64,000 nt of DNA. Source: Flavobacterium laiguense. Its GTDB lineage: Bacteria > Bacteroidota > Bacteroidia > Flavobacteriales > Flavobacteriaceae. A program made the translations under genes and the position numbers. Each line of letters begins with the position of its first letter. Position 1 is the stretch's first letter. The notes below the pieces were generated by a model that saw only the letters and a list, made by a program, of their open reading frames with translations, was not told the origin of the DNA and made no database searches. Shown one piece after another: positions 23,231 to 32,104 of this stretch. The stretch covers positions 62,001 through 126,000 of the forward strand of contig NZ_QCZH01000001.1 of the NCBI RefSeq assembly GCF_003097655.1, written 5' to 3'.

Positions 23231-23249
23231 TCCCGATAAACTATCGGGA
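23231..23249. repeat. CCCGATA palindrome (REP-like)
   Basis: TCCCGATA (23231-23238) and TATCGGGA (23242-23249) flank AAC. The same palindrome occurs inside repeat R1 copy A (8991-9006), and a decayed version is at 30098-30113. Confidence 0.65.
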
Positions 23250-23324
23250 TCAGTCTTAGTTTTCAGTTTATTCTCTACAATAATTTGCTTTGGCAAACAA
23301 AAAAGGAATACTGTAATCTAAATA

Positions 23325-23999
23325 CTATTTTATTTTAAAACGAATATACGTAATTGCTTTGTTAATTTCCAAATATTGTTTTTCATAAAATGTCTGAAAG
23401 GCAGTAACTTCTTCAGGACTTCCTTCGTTTACATACACATTATGGTTCGCATATAACACCTCATGACCTTCACCATGCAACAATCCTAATGTATATCCGT
23501 GCATGAACTCGCTGTCGGTTTTAAGATTGACAACCCCGTCTTTTTTCAAGATTTTTTTATACAATTGCAGAAACTCAGAATTGGTCATTCTGTGTTTGGT
23601 TCTTTTGTATTTAATTTGAGGGTCTGGAAAAGTAATCCAAATTTCATCGACTTCATTTTCGGCAAAAATGTGATTGATTAATTCGATTTGAGTTCGAATA
23701 AAAGCCACGTTATGCAACCCTGTCTCTACGGCAGTTTTTGCACCACGCCAGAAACGAGCTCCTTTGATATCGATTCCCACAAAGTTTTTATTGGGATATC
23801 TCTCGGCCAAGCCAACAGAATATTCACCTTTACCACAACCTAATTCCAACACCAATGGATTCTCGTTTTTAAAAAAATCTGAATTCCATTTACCTCTAAG
23901 CGGAAATAAATCGCCTACTACTTCTTCTCTTGTTGGCTGAAAAACATTAGTGAATGTTTCGTTTTCTTTGAACCTCTTTAATTTATTTTTACTTCCCAC
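23325..23999 (-). CDS. trmB: tRNA (guanine-N7-)-methyltransferase
   Basis: A 224-residue protein. The SAM-binding motif is PLVLELGCGKGEYSVGLAERYPNKNFVGIDIKG, and the family signature is DEIWITFPDPQIKYKRTKHRMTNSEFLQLY. It forms m7G46 in the variable loop of many tRNAs. A -7 box (24019-24026) sits just upstream, so it is its own transcription unit. It is full length for the family. Confidence 0.96.
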   Translation of the reverse strand: MGSKNKLKRFKENETFTNVFQPTREEVVGDLFPLRGKWNSDFFKNENPLVLELGCGKGEYSVGLAERYPNKNFVGIDIKGARFWRGAKTAVETGLHNVAFIRTQIELINHIFAENEVDEIWITFPDPQIKYKRTKHRMTNSEFLQLYKKILKKDGVVNLKTDSEFMHGYTLGLLHGEGHEVLYANHNVYVNEGSPEEVTAFQTFYEKQYLEINKAITYIRFKIK

Positions 24000-24018
24000 G
24001 ATATAATTACAATTTCGG

Positions 24019-24026
24019 CAAAATTA
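24019..24026 (-). promoter_or_regulatory. -7 box of trmB
   Basis: TAATTTTG on the minus strand matches TAnnTTTG, 19 bp from the start codon. Confidence 0.55.
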
Positions 24027-24085
24027 AGGAATTATATAAGACCGAAAGCTTTAGGCTTTGTTAAAAACGAAAAAATCAAAAATTA

Positions 24086-24592
24086 TCATTTGGATTGTGC
24101 TTTTTGAATCAGTGCATCTTCAATAGGTGCGATGATTTTGATCACTTCATCGGTATTGTCATTTGGGATGGTCATAGACAAAACATAGTGTTTTATTTTC
24201 CATGCTGCACCTATTTTGACAAGTACCCCTGAACCCCTGCAGATTTTCATTTGGGTATTTAATAATTCATCAAACCAAGCTAATTTTCCAGATTTATCAA
24301 AATAAATATGGCGTTCCATGGCTTTAAAATTCCAAGCTTTTCCTTTATCAAAATACGGTTTTGCAAAAACTTGAAAGGCTTTTAAATTCCAATTCTCCGT
24401 TGGATCCGTTCCGATAAAAATAGCATCATCAGTCATCATCCCAAAATAGGCATTATAATTGGCTTCGGCAGCGGCTTTGTGCCATGCATCAAGTGTTGTG
24501 TTAACCTTTTCTTTTTCTTCCGACTCCTTATACTGCAAAGAATCAAAACTAACTAATGCCAATAGGGCTAAACTTAAAAATAATGTTTTCAT
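24086..24592 (-). CDS. Exported NTF2/SnoaL-like protein
   Basis: A 168-residue protein with an N-terminal signal sequence (MKTLFLSLALLALVSFDS). The NTF2-like cone fold follows: LDAWHKAAAEANYNAYFGMMTDDAIFIGTDPTENW, then FDELLNTQMKICRGSGVLVKIGAAWKIKHYVLSMTIPND. Such domains bind small ligands or have assorted enzymatic roles. No active site can be named. It probably stands alone, 81 bp before the AsmA-like gene's 3' end. Confidence 0.82.
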   Translation of the reverse strand: MKTLFLSLALLALVSFDSLQYKESEEKEKVNTTLDAWHKAAAEANYNAYFGMMTDDAIFIGTDPTENWNLKAFQVFAKPYFDKGKAWNFKAMERHIYFDKSGKLAWFDELLNTQMKICRGSGVLVKIGAAWKIKHYVLSMTIPNDNTDEVIKIIAPIEDALIQKAQSK

Positions 24593-24673
24593 GTGTATTT
24601 GTTTTTCATTGTTTTTGGTTATAATTCTAATCCTGAATTTCTAAGCAAATCTAATCATTTGGCTATTCACCGA

Positions 24674-27151
24674 TCACTTAAACGTTACTCTATTTTTATC
24701 TGGAAGACTTCCCATTTTTATTTTCATTTCTCCATCTTTACCATCCACAACCACCAAATGTAGCACTATTCCTTTGTAACGCAAAGCATCTCTTTTGGTT
24801 TTATCTTTAATTCCAGCATCATCTTTAGGATTTCTAAGCGGAATCGTCAAGCCTAAATTAGTTCCTTTCTTAAAGGAATAAATACCTTCTACATCAAAAT
24901 TCAAAACATTCGAGCTCACTTTAAAGTAATCAACATTCACTTTACTACCATTCATGTTTAATCGCCCAGACAAATCATTAAATACGATATGTTTTACTTC
25001 TCTATTAGGAAAAGCAAACTTCCCTACTTTCATAATGGGTTTAAAATCCGTTAGCGACCCTTTTTTTATGTCATATTGCAAATTTCCTTTCACAGATTCA
25101 TCTACCAAATCACCGTTTACTGTCATTTTTGCTGATAAGTCTGCCGTTGCCGAAAGATTCCCGTTTATATTTTTGGGTTGAAATGATGTAATTCCAAAAT
25201 TCTTGAACGAAGTTAAAAACTGAGGAATATCAACCGTCGCAATATTCACATTAGCTTTTACATTAAATAATTCGCCTTGTGGAATCAATTGGGAAGCAAA
25301 CGTAATTTTTCCACCGCAGGTTTCGATTGACCCTTGCTTGATAAAAAACTGTCTATTCTTGGCCACAATAATAATTTTAGCATTTTTGGCAGTCAAATTA
25401 GAATACACCATTTTGTCTAAATCCAAATTCAAAACCACTTGGCATTTTTGAACAAGAGCTATTCTTTTTCTAGTATCTGCCTTGGTAGTCGCTTTTTTAG
25501 CTTCTGTCTTTTTCTCACTAGAAGCCAAAGTAGCCATCAATTGTTTGACATCCATAAATGGGCTTTTGAGGTTGAGCACAGCCACCATATTTTCTGGATC
25601 ATCGTAATAGAGATTAAGAAAATTGTCTATTCGTCCATCCAAAAAGGCAATGTTTTTGTCTCTTTGGTACTTAATATTTCTAATGAATAAAGCTTTATCG
25701 GTAAAATCAAGAAGAATGTTCGTTTGAAAAGTAAGGTTTTTGGGTTTGTAAAGCATATTGGCTTTTTCTATATTCACTTTACCTGTAAAACGAGGTTTAG
25801 AAATCCGCAAAGCCACAATATCCACATTAAATTTCAAATCGACATTGGCAGTTCCTCCATTAAATTTAAAGACATCCTCTCCAAAAACATTTCCTAATTT
25901 TTTTACTTCAAATTCAGAATGAATATTCCCTGTCGCTATAGGTTTTTCCAAATTATTGATGGCAGCTGCTGGAATAGAAATTGGAATTCCCTCATAATTC
26001 CCTTTAAAGTTTTTAATGATAACCGCAGAGTTGATGTCATTGTACCCCAACCCGTTTTTAAAATTATTGATATATCTACCCGAAAAATTACAGTCGGTAA
26101 CTGTGCCATCCTGAGTAACCAAAACATTGTCTTTTATTTGGGCATCAACAATAATTTCGGGATCTCCCTCGGCATTCATGTCCCCTATAATACTACATTG
26201 AGCATCGAGTGGTTTAGTAATGTCAAAATGATTTAGAATTTTAAACAAATGCGGGTCTAACAAATGAGCGGCGTTCAACCATAAAATTTTGGTTTTTATG
26301 TTGATGTTCATTATTGGGTGCTCTTTTTCTAGACCAAAACTCGCTTTGATATCAAAATCATCGTCTCCAATCCCAAGTCCTTCGGTAAGCACGTCAATTC
26401 TATTTTTTTTCTTCGAAAATTGAATAGCCAATTTTCCTTTTAGTCTTTTGTCTTTTATAAAACTCCCCTTGATGGTATTGAAAGCCATGCTTTTGGCAAA
26501 AACATCCAAAAAAAGATCGGTTTCCCAGCCGTCATCCGTGTAATCGATTTTGCTTTTTAAAGAAGCCACTTCAAAATGAAATAATTTATTTCTTTGTAGA
26601 TTTTGGGAAATAAAGACCACATTCTTAAAGTCTACCTCATCGATTTCGGTCTCTGTTTTGCTTTTCGGTTGGTTTGTTTTGGGTTTGGGTTTAAAAATAT
26701 TGGAATTGGAAACTCCATTTTTATCCTTAAACAAATCAATTTTAGTATCAATCAACACCACCTTTTCGATATCTACTTTTTTATTCAATAAACTCAATAC
26801 ATTCAAGCGCACTTCAATTTCTTCTGCTTTAAGCACACTTCTTTTATGAACGGCATACAAGCTATCTTGAAGTTCTACTTTATTCAGTACCACCGTAAAA
26901 TTGGGAAAACCAATCAAGAACTTATATCCCACATCGCCAATACTGGCATGACCTGAAATGTTATCATTGATTTTCTGATTGATTTCGGTCATTATAGCCG
27001 CTTTATTTTGGTTGAAATAAACCCTCAAGCCAATAAAGAAAATAAGGATTAATCCCAAAAAGCCAATAATAAAAAACCCGATTCGTTTTAAGATTTTTCT
27101 AAATCGATCCGTTTTTACAAACGCTGTCCCTTTTTCTACAATTTGATTCAT
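24674..27151 (-). CDS. AsmA-like envelope protein
   Basis: An 825-residue protein with one N-terminal membrane helix (~24-47, IGFFIIGFLGLILIFFIGL) and a large periplasmic beta-rich body. The C-terminal part contains the AsmA pattern (LTAKNAKIIIVAKNRQFFIKQGSIETCGGKITFASQL; GNLSATADLSAKM; ...LQYDIKKGSLTDFKPI). AsmA-like proteins are now seen as bridge-like lipid conduits between membranes; that role here is inferred from the family. It has its own promoter candidate 108 bp upstream and no obvious operon partner. Confidence 0.85.
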   Translation of the reverse strand: MNQIVEKGTAFVKTDRFRKILKRIGFFIIGFLGLILIFFIGLRVYFNQNKAAIMTEINQKINDNISGHASIGDVGYKFLIGFPNFTVVLNKVELQDSLYAVHKRSVLKAEEIEVRLNVLSLLNKKVDIEKVVLIDTKIDLFKDKNGVSNSNIFKPKPKTNQPKSKTETEIDEVDFKNVVFISQNLQRNKLFHFEVASLKSKIDYTDDGWETDLFLDVFAKSMAFNTIKGSFIKDKRLKGKLAIQFSKKKNRIDVLTEGLGIGDDDFDIKASFGLEKEHPIMNINIKTKILWLNAAHLLDPHLFKILNHFDITKPLDAQCSIIGDMNAEGDPEIIVDAQIKDNVLVTQDGTVTDCNFSGRYINNFKNGLGYNDINSAVIIKNFKGNYEGIPISIPAAAINNLEKPIATGNIHSEFEVKKLGNVFGEDVFKFNGGTANVDLKFNVDIVALRISKPRFTGKVNIEKANMLYKPKNLTFQTNILLDFTDKALFIRNIKYQRDKNIAFLDGRIDNFLNLYYDDPENMVAVLNLKSPFMDVKQLMATLASSEKKTEAKKATTKADTRKRIALVQKCQVVLNLDLDKMVYSNLTAKNAKIIIVAKNRQFFIKQGSIETCGGKITFASQLIPQGELFNVKANVNIATVDIPQFLTSFKNFGITSFQPKNINGNLSATADLSAKMTVNGDLVDESVKGNLQYDIKKGSLTDFKPIMKVGKFAFPNREVKHIVFNDLSGRLNMNGSKVNVDYFKVSSNVLNFDVEGIYSFKKGTNLGLTIPLRNPKDDAGIKDKTKRDALRYKGIVLHLVVVDGKDGEMKIKMGSLPDKNRVTFK

Positions 27152-27258
27152 GTCTGTTAATTTTTTTGGCTCCTAAAAAATACAATGGGTAAAAAACATC
27201 TCCTTATACCACATCAAGTCAGGCAATTGTTTTAAAAAAGCGCAACTCACCCTTAAAC

Positions 27259-27266
27259 CAAAGTTA
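27259..27266 (-). promoter_or_regulatory. Possible -7 box of the AsmA-like gene
   Basis: TAACTTTG on the minus strand fits TAnnTTTG, giving a ~100-nt leader. Confidence 0.45.
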
Positions 27267-27421
27267 GCATAATTAAATCCAATTTCATTCGTTATACCTG
27301 AAAAATCTTAACAATATAGTATTCCTGTTTTTAAAACTAAAATGGTGGTTTTATCCCTATCCAGATGCCTTTTTTAATGGTGTTTTATTCTAAATTCACA
27401 AAAGAATATTAAAATTTATAG
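27267..27421. other. Divergent intergenic region
   Basis: It lies between the AsmA-like and porin promoters. The sequence is A/T-rich with no further gene or repeat that I can support. Confidence 0.4.
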
Positions 27422-27429
27422 TACTTTTG
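27422..27429 (+). promoter_or_regulatory. -7 box of the porin-like gene
   Basis: TACTTTTG matches TAnnTTTG, 47 nt before the start codon. No clear -33 is present. Confidence 0.55.
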
Positions 27430-27476
27430 GGCTCAATAAACCCTACAAATGGGTTGTTAATCTAAAAACAAAAACT

Positions 27477-28022
27477 ATGCGATCATTAAAAATTTTATTG
27501 TTAAGTGCTTTTATAATATTGGCATCTAATGCAGTTTCGGCACAAGCATTCGGAGTTAGAGCGGGAGCCAATATTTCAGATATTAGCGTAAATGGTTTGA
27601 ACACTGACGCCAAAACTGGACTTTATGTTGGTGTCTACAAAGAAATCCCTTTAGTAAAAAGTTTGCTTTTCATACAACCTGAAATACAATACTCACAAGA
27701 AGGATTTTCAACTCCAACAACAGATGTGAAAATAGATTACATTACTGTGCCAATTTTAGCCAAAGTATATGCTGTTAAATTATTGAGTTTTGAAACAGGT
27801 CCTCAATTTGGTTTCCCAATTTCTGATAATCTTGACAATTTTGTCGCTCTTAAAAATTTAGACACCAATAGTGTTGTGACTTCATGGGCATTTGGAATGT
27901 CTCTTAATTTACCACTAGGACTATCTATAAACGGAAGATACATCTCTAGTTTGAATGACACTTTCGACAATGTTGATGGTAAAAATCAAGTTTTTCAAGT
28001 AGGTGCTGCTTTCCAATTTTAA
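27477..28022 (+). CDS. Outer-membrane beta-barrel (porin family) protein
   Basis: A 181-residue protein with signal peptide (MRSLKILLLSAFIILASNAVSAQ). The OMP beta-barrel pattern starts FGVRAGANISDISV and continues FIQPEIQYSQEGFSTP, YITVPILAKVY, FETGPQFGFPIS and a terminal FQVGAAFQF ending in Phe. It is probably an 8-strand barrel in the outer membrane; substrate or binding role unknown. It is monocistronic with a strong terminator. Confidence 0.9.
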   Translation: MRSLKILLLSAFIILASNAVSAQAFGVRAGANISDISVNGLNTDAKTGLYVGVYKEIPLVKSLLFIQPEIQYSQEGFSTPTTDVKIDYITVPILAKVYAVKLLSFETGPQFGFPISDNLDNFVALKNLDTNSVVTSWAFGMSLNLPLGLSINGRYISSLNDTFDNVDGKNQVFQVGAAFQF

Positions 28023-28050
28023 GAAAGCATTCAACATTTCTTACTACTAA

Positions 28051-28088
28051 AAAAGTTGCCTTAAAGTACATTCTTTAAGGCAACTTTT
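28051..28088 (+). terminator. Strong terminator after the porin gene
   Basis: A 16-bp perfect stem (AAAAGTTGCCTTAAAG at 28051-28066 with 28073-28088), a 6-nt loop and a T-run. Confidence 0.92.
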
Positions 28089-28110
28089 TTTTGTATATAA
28101 AGCATTCATA

Positions 28111-28137
28111 TTGATTTTAATAGTGCTTTTATTTTTG
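28111..28137 (+). promoter_or_regulatory. Promoter of the L,D-transpeptidase gene
   Basis: TTG (28111-28113), 16 bp and TATTTTTG (28130-28137) precede the start by about 65 nt. Confidence 0.5.
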
Positions 28138-28202
28138 TAATTTTATGCAATATCTAATAAAAAACTACAATCGGGATTCCATAAAACAAATATTACCTTG
28201 AC

Positions 28203-29786
28203 ATGAAAAAGTTACTGTTATCCCTCTCTATAATTGGCTTTGGTTTTTCTTTTTTCTTCGTTTCCTGTGAAAAAAAAAGCCCTAACCGTTCTGAATCATC
28301 CATAAAAGTAGCTAAAGTCAACAACTTGCCTTCTTTTGACAGCACTTTAGTCCGTCCGTTTTTTAAAAAATATCCTGAATTACAAGAATACCAACAAGAA
28401 GTAATCCAATTGTACCTTAAACGCAACTACCAATACATTTGGTATGACAAAAAAGGAATTTTGGAAGTGGGACATTTGTTGTATAATAAAATCAACCATC
28501 TGGAAGAGGAAGGGGTTAAAACCACCATTCCCTACAAAGAAAAACTGGAAGCTATTTTTCAAAATCCGGTAGCCCTTTCAAAACCGAATGCAACGGATGA
28601 GTTATTCATGTCGTCCTATTATTTCCTATACGTCCATAAAGTTTTAAAAGGTTTGGACACCAAAAAAACGATCGAATTGGGCTGGTTTTTACCTCGAAAA
28701 AAACTATCCTACGTTAATTATTTAGACTCTATAATGGCCAATCCTTCTTTGATTGAAAAGAACGAAAAAGAAGTGTTTAGTCAATATTACAGTTTAAAGG
28801 AAGTACTTCAAAAATATAAAAAATTAGCAAAAGACAACTCTTGGGATCCTATTGAGACCGACTCTAGTTTTATTGCTTTTAAGCCTGGTGATTCCTCCCA
28901 AACTATTGCCCAAATAAGACACCGTTTGTTTATTCTGGGTGATTTAACCAAAGATTCTGAAAGCAGCATCTATGACGATTCTCTTATTACCGGAATTTTG
29001 AAATACAAAAACCGAACAGGAAGTCTCAAAAACAATCATATCACAGAAAAAACCATTGCATCCCTGAACGTTCCTATTGTAGACCGTATCAAAACCATTA
29101 TGGTCAATATGGAACGTTGTCGTTGGATAACGGCCGACATTGCATCATCCAAAGAATTGATAGTGGTCAATATTCCTTCCTATGAGCTGACTTATTTTAA
29201 GGATGGAAAAACCGTTTTGACATCGAATGTTGTAGTGGGGAAAGACTTGAATAAAACCGTGATTTTTAGCTCCAATATGCGCTATATCGTTTTTAGCCCG
29301 TATTGGAATATACCCTCTAGTATTATCAAAAAAGAAATCAAGCCGGGCATAGCCGAAAACAAAAATTATCTTGAAGAACACAACATGGAGCGGATAAACG
29401 GCATTATAAGGCAAAAACCAGGTCCCAAAAATTCGTTGGGATTAGTAAAATTTTTGTTTCCCAACCCCTACTCTATTTATTTACACGACACTCCGTCTAA
29501 GGGATTGTTTAACCGAGAGAAAAGAGCTTTTAGCCACGGCTGTATTCGTGTAGCGAAACCTGTAGAGTTGGCAAATGAAATCCTGAAAGACGACCCAAAC
29601 TGGACTCCCGAAAAAATAGACTCCGCCATGAATAAAGGCAAAGAAAACTGGTATACTCTAAAAAGTAAAATTCCGGTGTTTATTGGTTATTTTACCGCTT
29701 GGGTAGATGCAGATGGCACGATTCATTTTTATGATGATGTGTACCAAAGAGACGAGCAATTGGCCACTTTGCTGTTTGATGAATAG
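28203..29786 (+). CDS. L,D-transpeptidase lipoprotein (YcbB type)
   Basis: A 527-residue lipoprotein: the signal MKKLLLSLSIIGFGFSFFFVSC puts the lipobox Cys at 22. The middle has a peptidoglycan-binding-like region (FKPGDSSQTIAQIRHRLFILGD). The catalytic YkuD domain contains YLHDTPSKGLFNREKRAFSHGCIRV with His445 and Cys447. It forms 3-3 crosslinks or attaches proteins to peptidoglycan in the periplasm. It is full length for the YcbB-like family and sits alone between a porin gene and a repeat-rich gap. Confidence 0.93.
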   Translation: MKKLLLSLSIIGFGFSFFFVSCEKKSPNRSESSIKVAKVNNLPSFDSTLVRPFFKKYPELQEYQQEVIQLYLKRNYQYIWYDKKGILEVGHLLYNKINHLEEEGVKTTIPYKEKLEAIFQNPVALSKPNATDELFMSSYYFLYVHKVLKGLDTKKTIELGWFLPRKKLSYVNYLDSIMANPSLIEKNEKEVFSQYYSLKEVLQKYKKLAKDNSWDPIETDSSFIAFKPGDSSQTIAQIRHRLFILGDLTKDSESSIYDDSLITGILKYKNRTGSLKNNHITEKTIASLNVPIVDRIKTIMVNMERCRWITADIASSKELIVVNIPSYELTYFKDGKTVLTSNVVVGKDLNKTVIFSSNMRYIVFSPYWNIPSSIIKKEIKPGIAENKNYLEEHNMERINGIIRQKPGPKNSLGLVKFLFPNPYSIYLHDTPSKGLFNREKRAFSHGCIRVAKPVELANEILKDDPNWTPEKIDSAMNKGKENWYTLKSKIPVFIGYFTAWVDADGTIHFYDDVYQRDEQLATLLFDE

Positions 29787-30325
29787 TTTCTCTTGACTAT
29801 CCGTGACTATAATTTTCGTCACAGATTTGCAGAAAGCGGGTTTGGGACTTTGACAAATGAGAGCTAATTCTAATGATGTCTAAAATAATTTTAACCGCAA
29901 GGATCGCAAAGATTTTTGTTTTCTTGAAAAACGCAAGGAACGCAAAGCTTTGCGACCTTTGCGGAATACATATAAAGCGATGAAAACCATTGCGCTCTTT
30001 GCGGTAAATAAAAGAGTTAGATAGAATTTAAAAGATTTTCACAGATTAAAAAAAGTGAATTAGATTTATTAGAAAAAATCAGTGGAAATCTTTTAATCTC
30101 GATATCTATCGGGCAATGTCATTAGGTTAAACTGTTTCAGTCGTCACTTCGAGTGATTTTGAACATTAATGCGATAGCTTTAATGTTCAAAATTGTATCG
30201 AGAAGCTTTCAAAACGTAAAGGTTCTCGATACTTCGTAAAAATTTTCTATCGCAAATTATTACTCAACTCGAACTGACGAATCCTTAACTTAATGACAAT
30301 GATCTACCGGGAGTGGCAAAAAAGC
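29787..30325. repeat. Gene-free region with several repeat types
   Basis: It holds GCAAAG/CGCAAGG-type direct repeats (29895-30010) that also appear at 39690-39745, and a decayed CCCGATA palindrome (30098-30113). A nested palindrome runs from 30137 to 30281. Its core is TTTTGAACATTAA (30157-30169), perfectly complementary to 30180-30192; its outer words are TCGAGAAG/TTCTCGAT and ACTTCGAGT/ACTCGAA. No coding signal was found. Confidence 0.6.
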
Positions 30326-30359
30326 AAGAGAGGCTGTCTATATGTAGACAGCCTCTCTT
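30326..30359 (-). terminator. Terminator of the hibernation-factor gene
   Basis: A 15-bp perfect stem (30326-30340 with 30345-30359) closes a TATG loop and is followed on the minus strand by a T-run. Confidence 0.9.
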
Positions 30360-30393
30360 TTATATATGCTTTCGCTCTTTAGCGTTGTTGTTT

Positions 30394-30708
30394 TTAATAT
30401 ACTTTTTGTTTTTCAAACGCAGTAGACAACGTTTTTTTAATTTTATCCAAAGCACCATTAAATGCTTTTTCGATCGTTTCGGCATATTCTGTTACCGCTA
30501 TAGGCTGCATGTTGGCCGGTCGGGCTTCAATAAGACAACGCTTATCGTGTAATCCGAATTTTGCGCTATTCTCATCTCCAAAATGCACTTCTATACGGGT
30601 AACTTTATCATCAAAACGGGATAATACTCTTTGTATTTCACTTGAAAAATAAGCATCAAGTCTTTCGCTACCTTCTACATTCTTGTCTGTGTTGATTTGT
30701 ACTTTCAT
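30394..30708 (-). CDS. hpf: HPF/RaiA-type ribosome hibernation factor
   Basis: A 104-residue protein when started at ATG 30708 (MKVQINTDKNVEGSERLDAYF). The annotated frame extends 9 codons upstream without similarity, and the promoter at 30733-30740 favours the shorter form. The family pattern is visible: VTRIEVHFGDENS, DKRCLIEARPANMQPIAVTEYAETIEKAFNGALDKIKKTL. It binds the 30S decoding centre and inactivates or protects ribosomes in stationary phase. It is the short form without the C-terminal dimerisation domain. Confidence 0.88.
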   Translation of the reverse strand: MKVQINTDKNVEGSERLDAYFSSEIQRVLSRFDDKVTRIEVHFGDENSAKFGLHDKRCLIEARPANMQPIAVTEYAETIEKAFNGALDKIKKTLSTAFEKQKVY

Positions 30709-30732
30709 ATGTATTGATTTTTTGATATATCT

Positions 30733-30740
30733 CAAAGTTA
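30733..30740 (-). promoter_or_regulatory. -7 box of hpf
   Basis: TAACTTTG on the minus strand matches TAnnTTTG. It overlaps the longer possible start, which argues for ATG 30708. Confidence 0.55.
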
Positions 30741-30846
30741 AAAATTATTCCCTAAAACATTTCCTTTTTAGCAAAACATTATGAAAGAATACAGCCATTT
30801 TTTTGACTATCGATCGAAGAGACTGAAAACGAAAAGGATAGTGTTA

Positions 30847-30911
30847 TTTTTGTCGTAAAGCAATTTCTTGTTGTATTATGGCAATACAATTCTCTAGATT
30901 TTTTTCTATTT
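30847..30911 (-). pseudogene. Duplicated vsr 3' end (fragment)
   Basis: About 64 bp match the last ~20 codons of vsr (31592-31655) with only a few substitutions. Shared words include TTTTTGTCGTAAAGC and ATTATGGCAATACAATTCTC. The copy overlaps the 3' end of the ORF6N gene. The two direct copies flank ORF6N, so this looks like a duplication or insertion scar. Confidence 0.75.
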
Positions 30912-31430
30912 ATAACCTATTTTTTTTCTTGGCTCTGTATTGCCTTTTTTGTCCATTAATTCATCGAGATAGTTAAAAACCAATTCTATATTTTTGCTGT
31001 GATTCGTGAGTTTCTTTTTAATCTCTTCGATTTCCAATTTCATACCCAAACTATCGGTAAGCATTTCTCTTACTTTGGTAAATACACGGATGATCTGGAT
31101 ACTAACTTTTATAGCAGTTGGACTGTTTAATACAGTCGATAACATCGCCACGCCTTGTTCTGTAAATGCCATAGGCATATATCTTGTACCACCCCAATTT
31201 GAGGTGCCAAATTGGCTCCTCAAGATTTCAAACTCCTGTTGGCTAAGTTCAAACATAAAATCTTCGGGGAATCGTTCCATATTTCTACGAACTTGCCTTT
31301 TGAGCTGTTTGGTTTCTACTGCGTAAAGTTCTGCCAAATCCCTGTCTAACATCACTTTTTGCTCTCTTATCAAGTAAATTTTACTGCTGATAATTTCGTC
31401 TGGAATGATAATTTCGTTACTCATATTCAT
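30906..31430 (-). CDS. ORF6N domain protein
   Basis: A 174-residue protein. Residues ~8-95 are the ORF6N domain (IIPDEIISSKIYLIREQKVMLDRDLAELYAVETKQLKRQVRRNMERFPEDFMFELS, GTRYMPMAFTEQGVAMLSTVL), first known from phage and poxvirus DNA-binding proteins. The C-terminal ~60 residues are helical and charged. These genes are common single cargo genes in Bacteroidota mobile regions. It lies between two copies of the vsr 3' end, so it was probably acquired as a unit. An alternative start is the ATG two codons in. Confidence 0.88.
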   Translation of the reverse strand: MNMSNEIIIPDEIISSKIYLIREQKVMLDRDLAELYAVETKQLKRQVRRNMERFPEDFMFELSQQEFEILRSQFGTSNWGGTRYMPMAFTEQGVAMLSTVLNSPTAIKVSIQIIRVFTKVREMLTDSLGMKLEIEEIKKKLTNHSKNIELVFNYLDELMDKKGNTEPRKKIGYK

Positions 31431-31581
31431 GATTTATTTTGTAAAAGTAATCCTTCTATTTTAACATCGCAAATGATAATTTTAGATGTATTTACTTTTA
31501 TTATATAGGATAAAAATTACTAATCATTTCATACAGACATTCCAAATCGCCTTGTTTCCAAAGTCAGACTGTGCTTTGTTC

Positions 31582-32007
31582 TTATCTTTCTTTTTGTCGT
31601 AAAGCGATTTCTTGTTGGATTATGGCAATACAATTCTCAAGATTTTTTTCTATTTCATGACTCCAAAAACGGATTACTTTCCAGTTTTGAGATTCTAGAT
31701 AATTGTTTACCTCAACATCGCGTTGGCGGTTTCGTTCTATTTTCTTTTGCCAAAACTCAGTATTGGTTTTGACACGGTCTTTTTGGGTTTCCCAATCCTT
31801 GCCGTGGAAGAATTCACTGTCTACGAATATGGCAATTTTGAGTTTTTTGAAGGTGAGGTCAGGTTTGCCGAAAACGGTTTTGTTGTTTTTACGGTAGCGG
31901 TAGCCAAGATGCCACAACGCTTTTGCCAATCGCACCTCATCTTTGGTATTAGTGCTGCGAATGGCACGCATGTTTTTGGAACGTTGCTGTGGGGTTAGAC
32001 GATCCAT
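31582..32007 (-). CDS. vsr: Very short patch repair endonuclease
   Basis: A 141-residue protein, full length for Vsr. It opens MDRLTPQQRSKNMRAIRSTNTKDE, and continues LWHLGYRYRKNNKTVFGKPDLTF, then IAIFVDSEFFHGKDW with the catalytic Asp, and NWKVIRFWSHEI. Vsr nicks T:G mismatches left by deamination of 5-methylcytosine. It normally accompanies a cytosine-5 methyltransferase. Only a broken remnant of such an enzyme is nearby (36446-36660). It has its own -7 box at 32035-32042. The VDSEFFHGKDW segment differs slightly from the usual VDGCFWHGH. Confidence 0.93.
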   Translation of the reverse strand: MDRLTPQQRSKNMRAIRSTNTKDEVRLAKALWHLGYRYRKNNKTVFGKPDLTFKKLKIAIFVDSEFFHGKDWETQKDRVKTNTEFWQKKIERNRQRDVEVNNYLESQNWKVIRFWSHEIEKNLENCIAIIQQEIALRQKER

Positions 32008-32034
32008 GACGTAACAATTTAAGAACTGTTACTG

Positions 32035-32042
32035 CAAAGTTA
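32035..32042 (-). promoter_or_regulatory. -7 box of vsr
   Basis: TAACTTTG on the minus strand fits TAnnTTTG, 28 bp from the start, so vsr may be expressed independently of the upstream island genes. Confidence 0.5.
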
Positions 32043-32104
32043 GGGACTTTATTTGGGATGTTGTTTAAGAGGATTTTTTTTTATAAAGTATCAATTGTGA
32101 ATGT

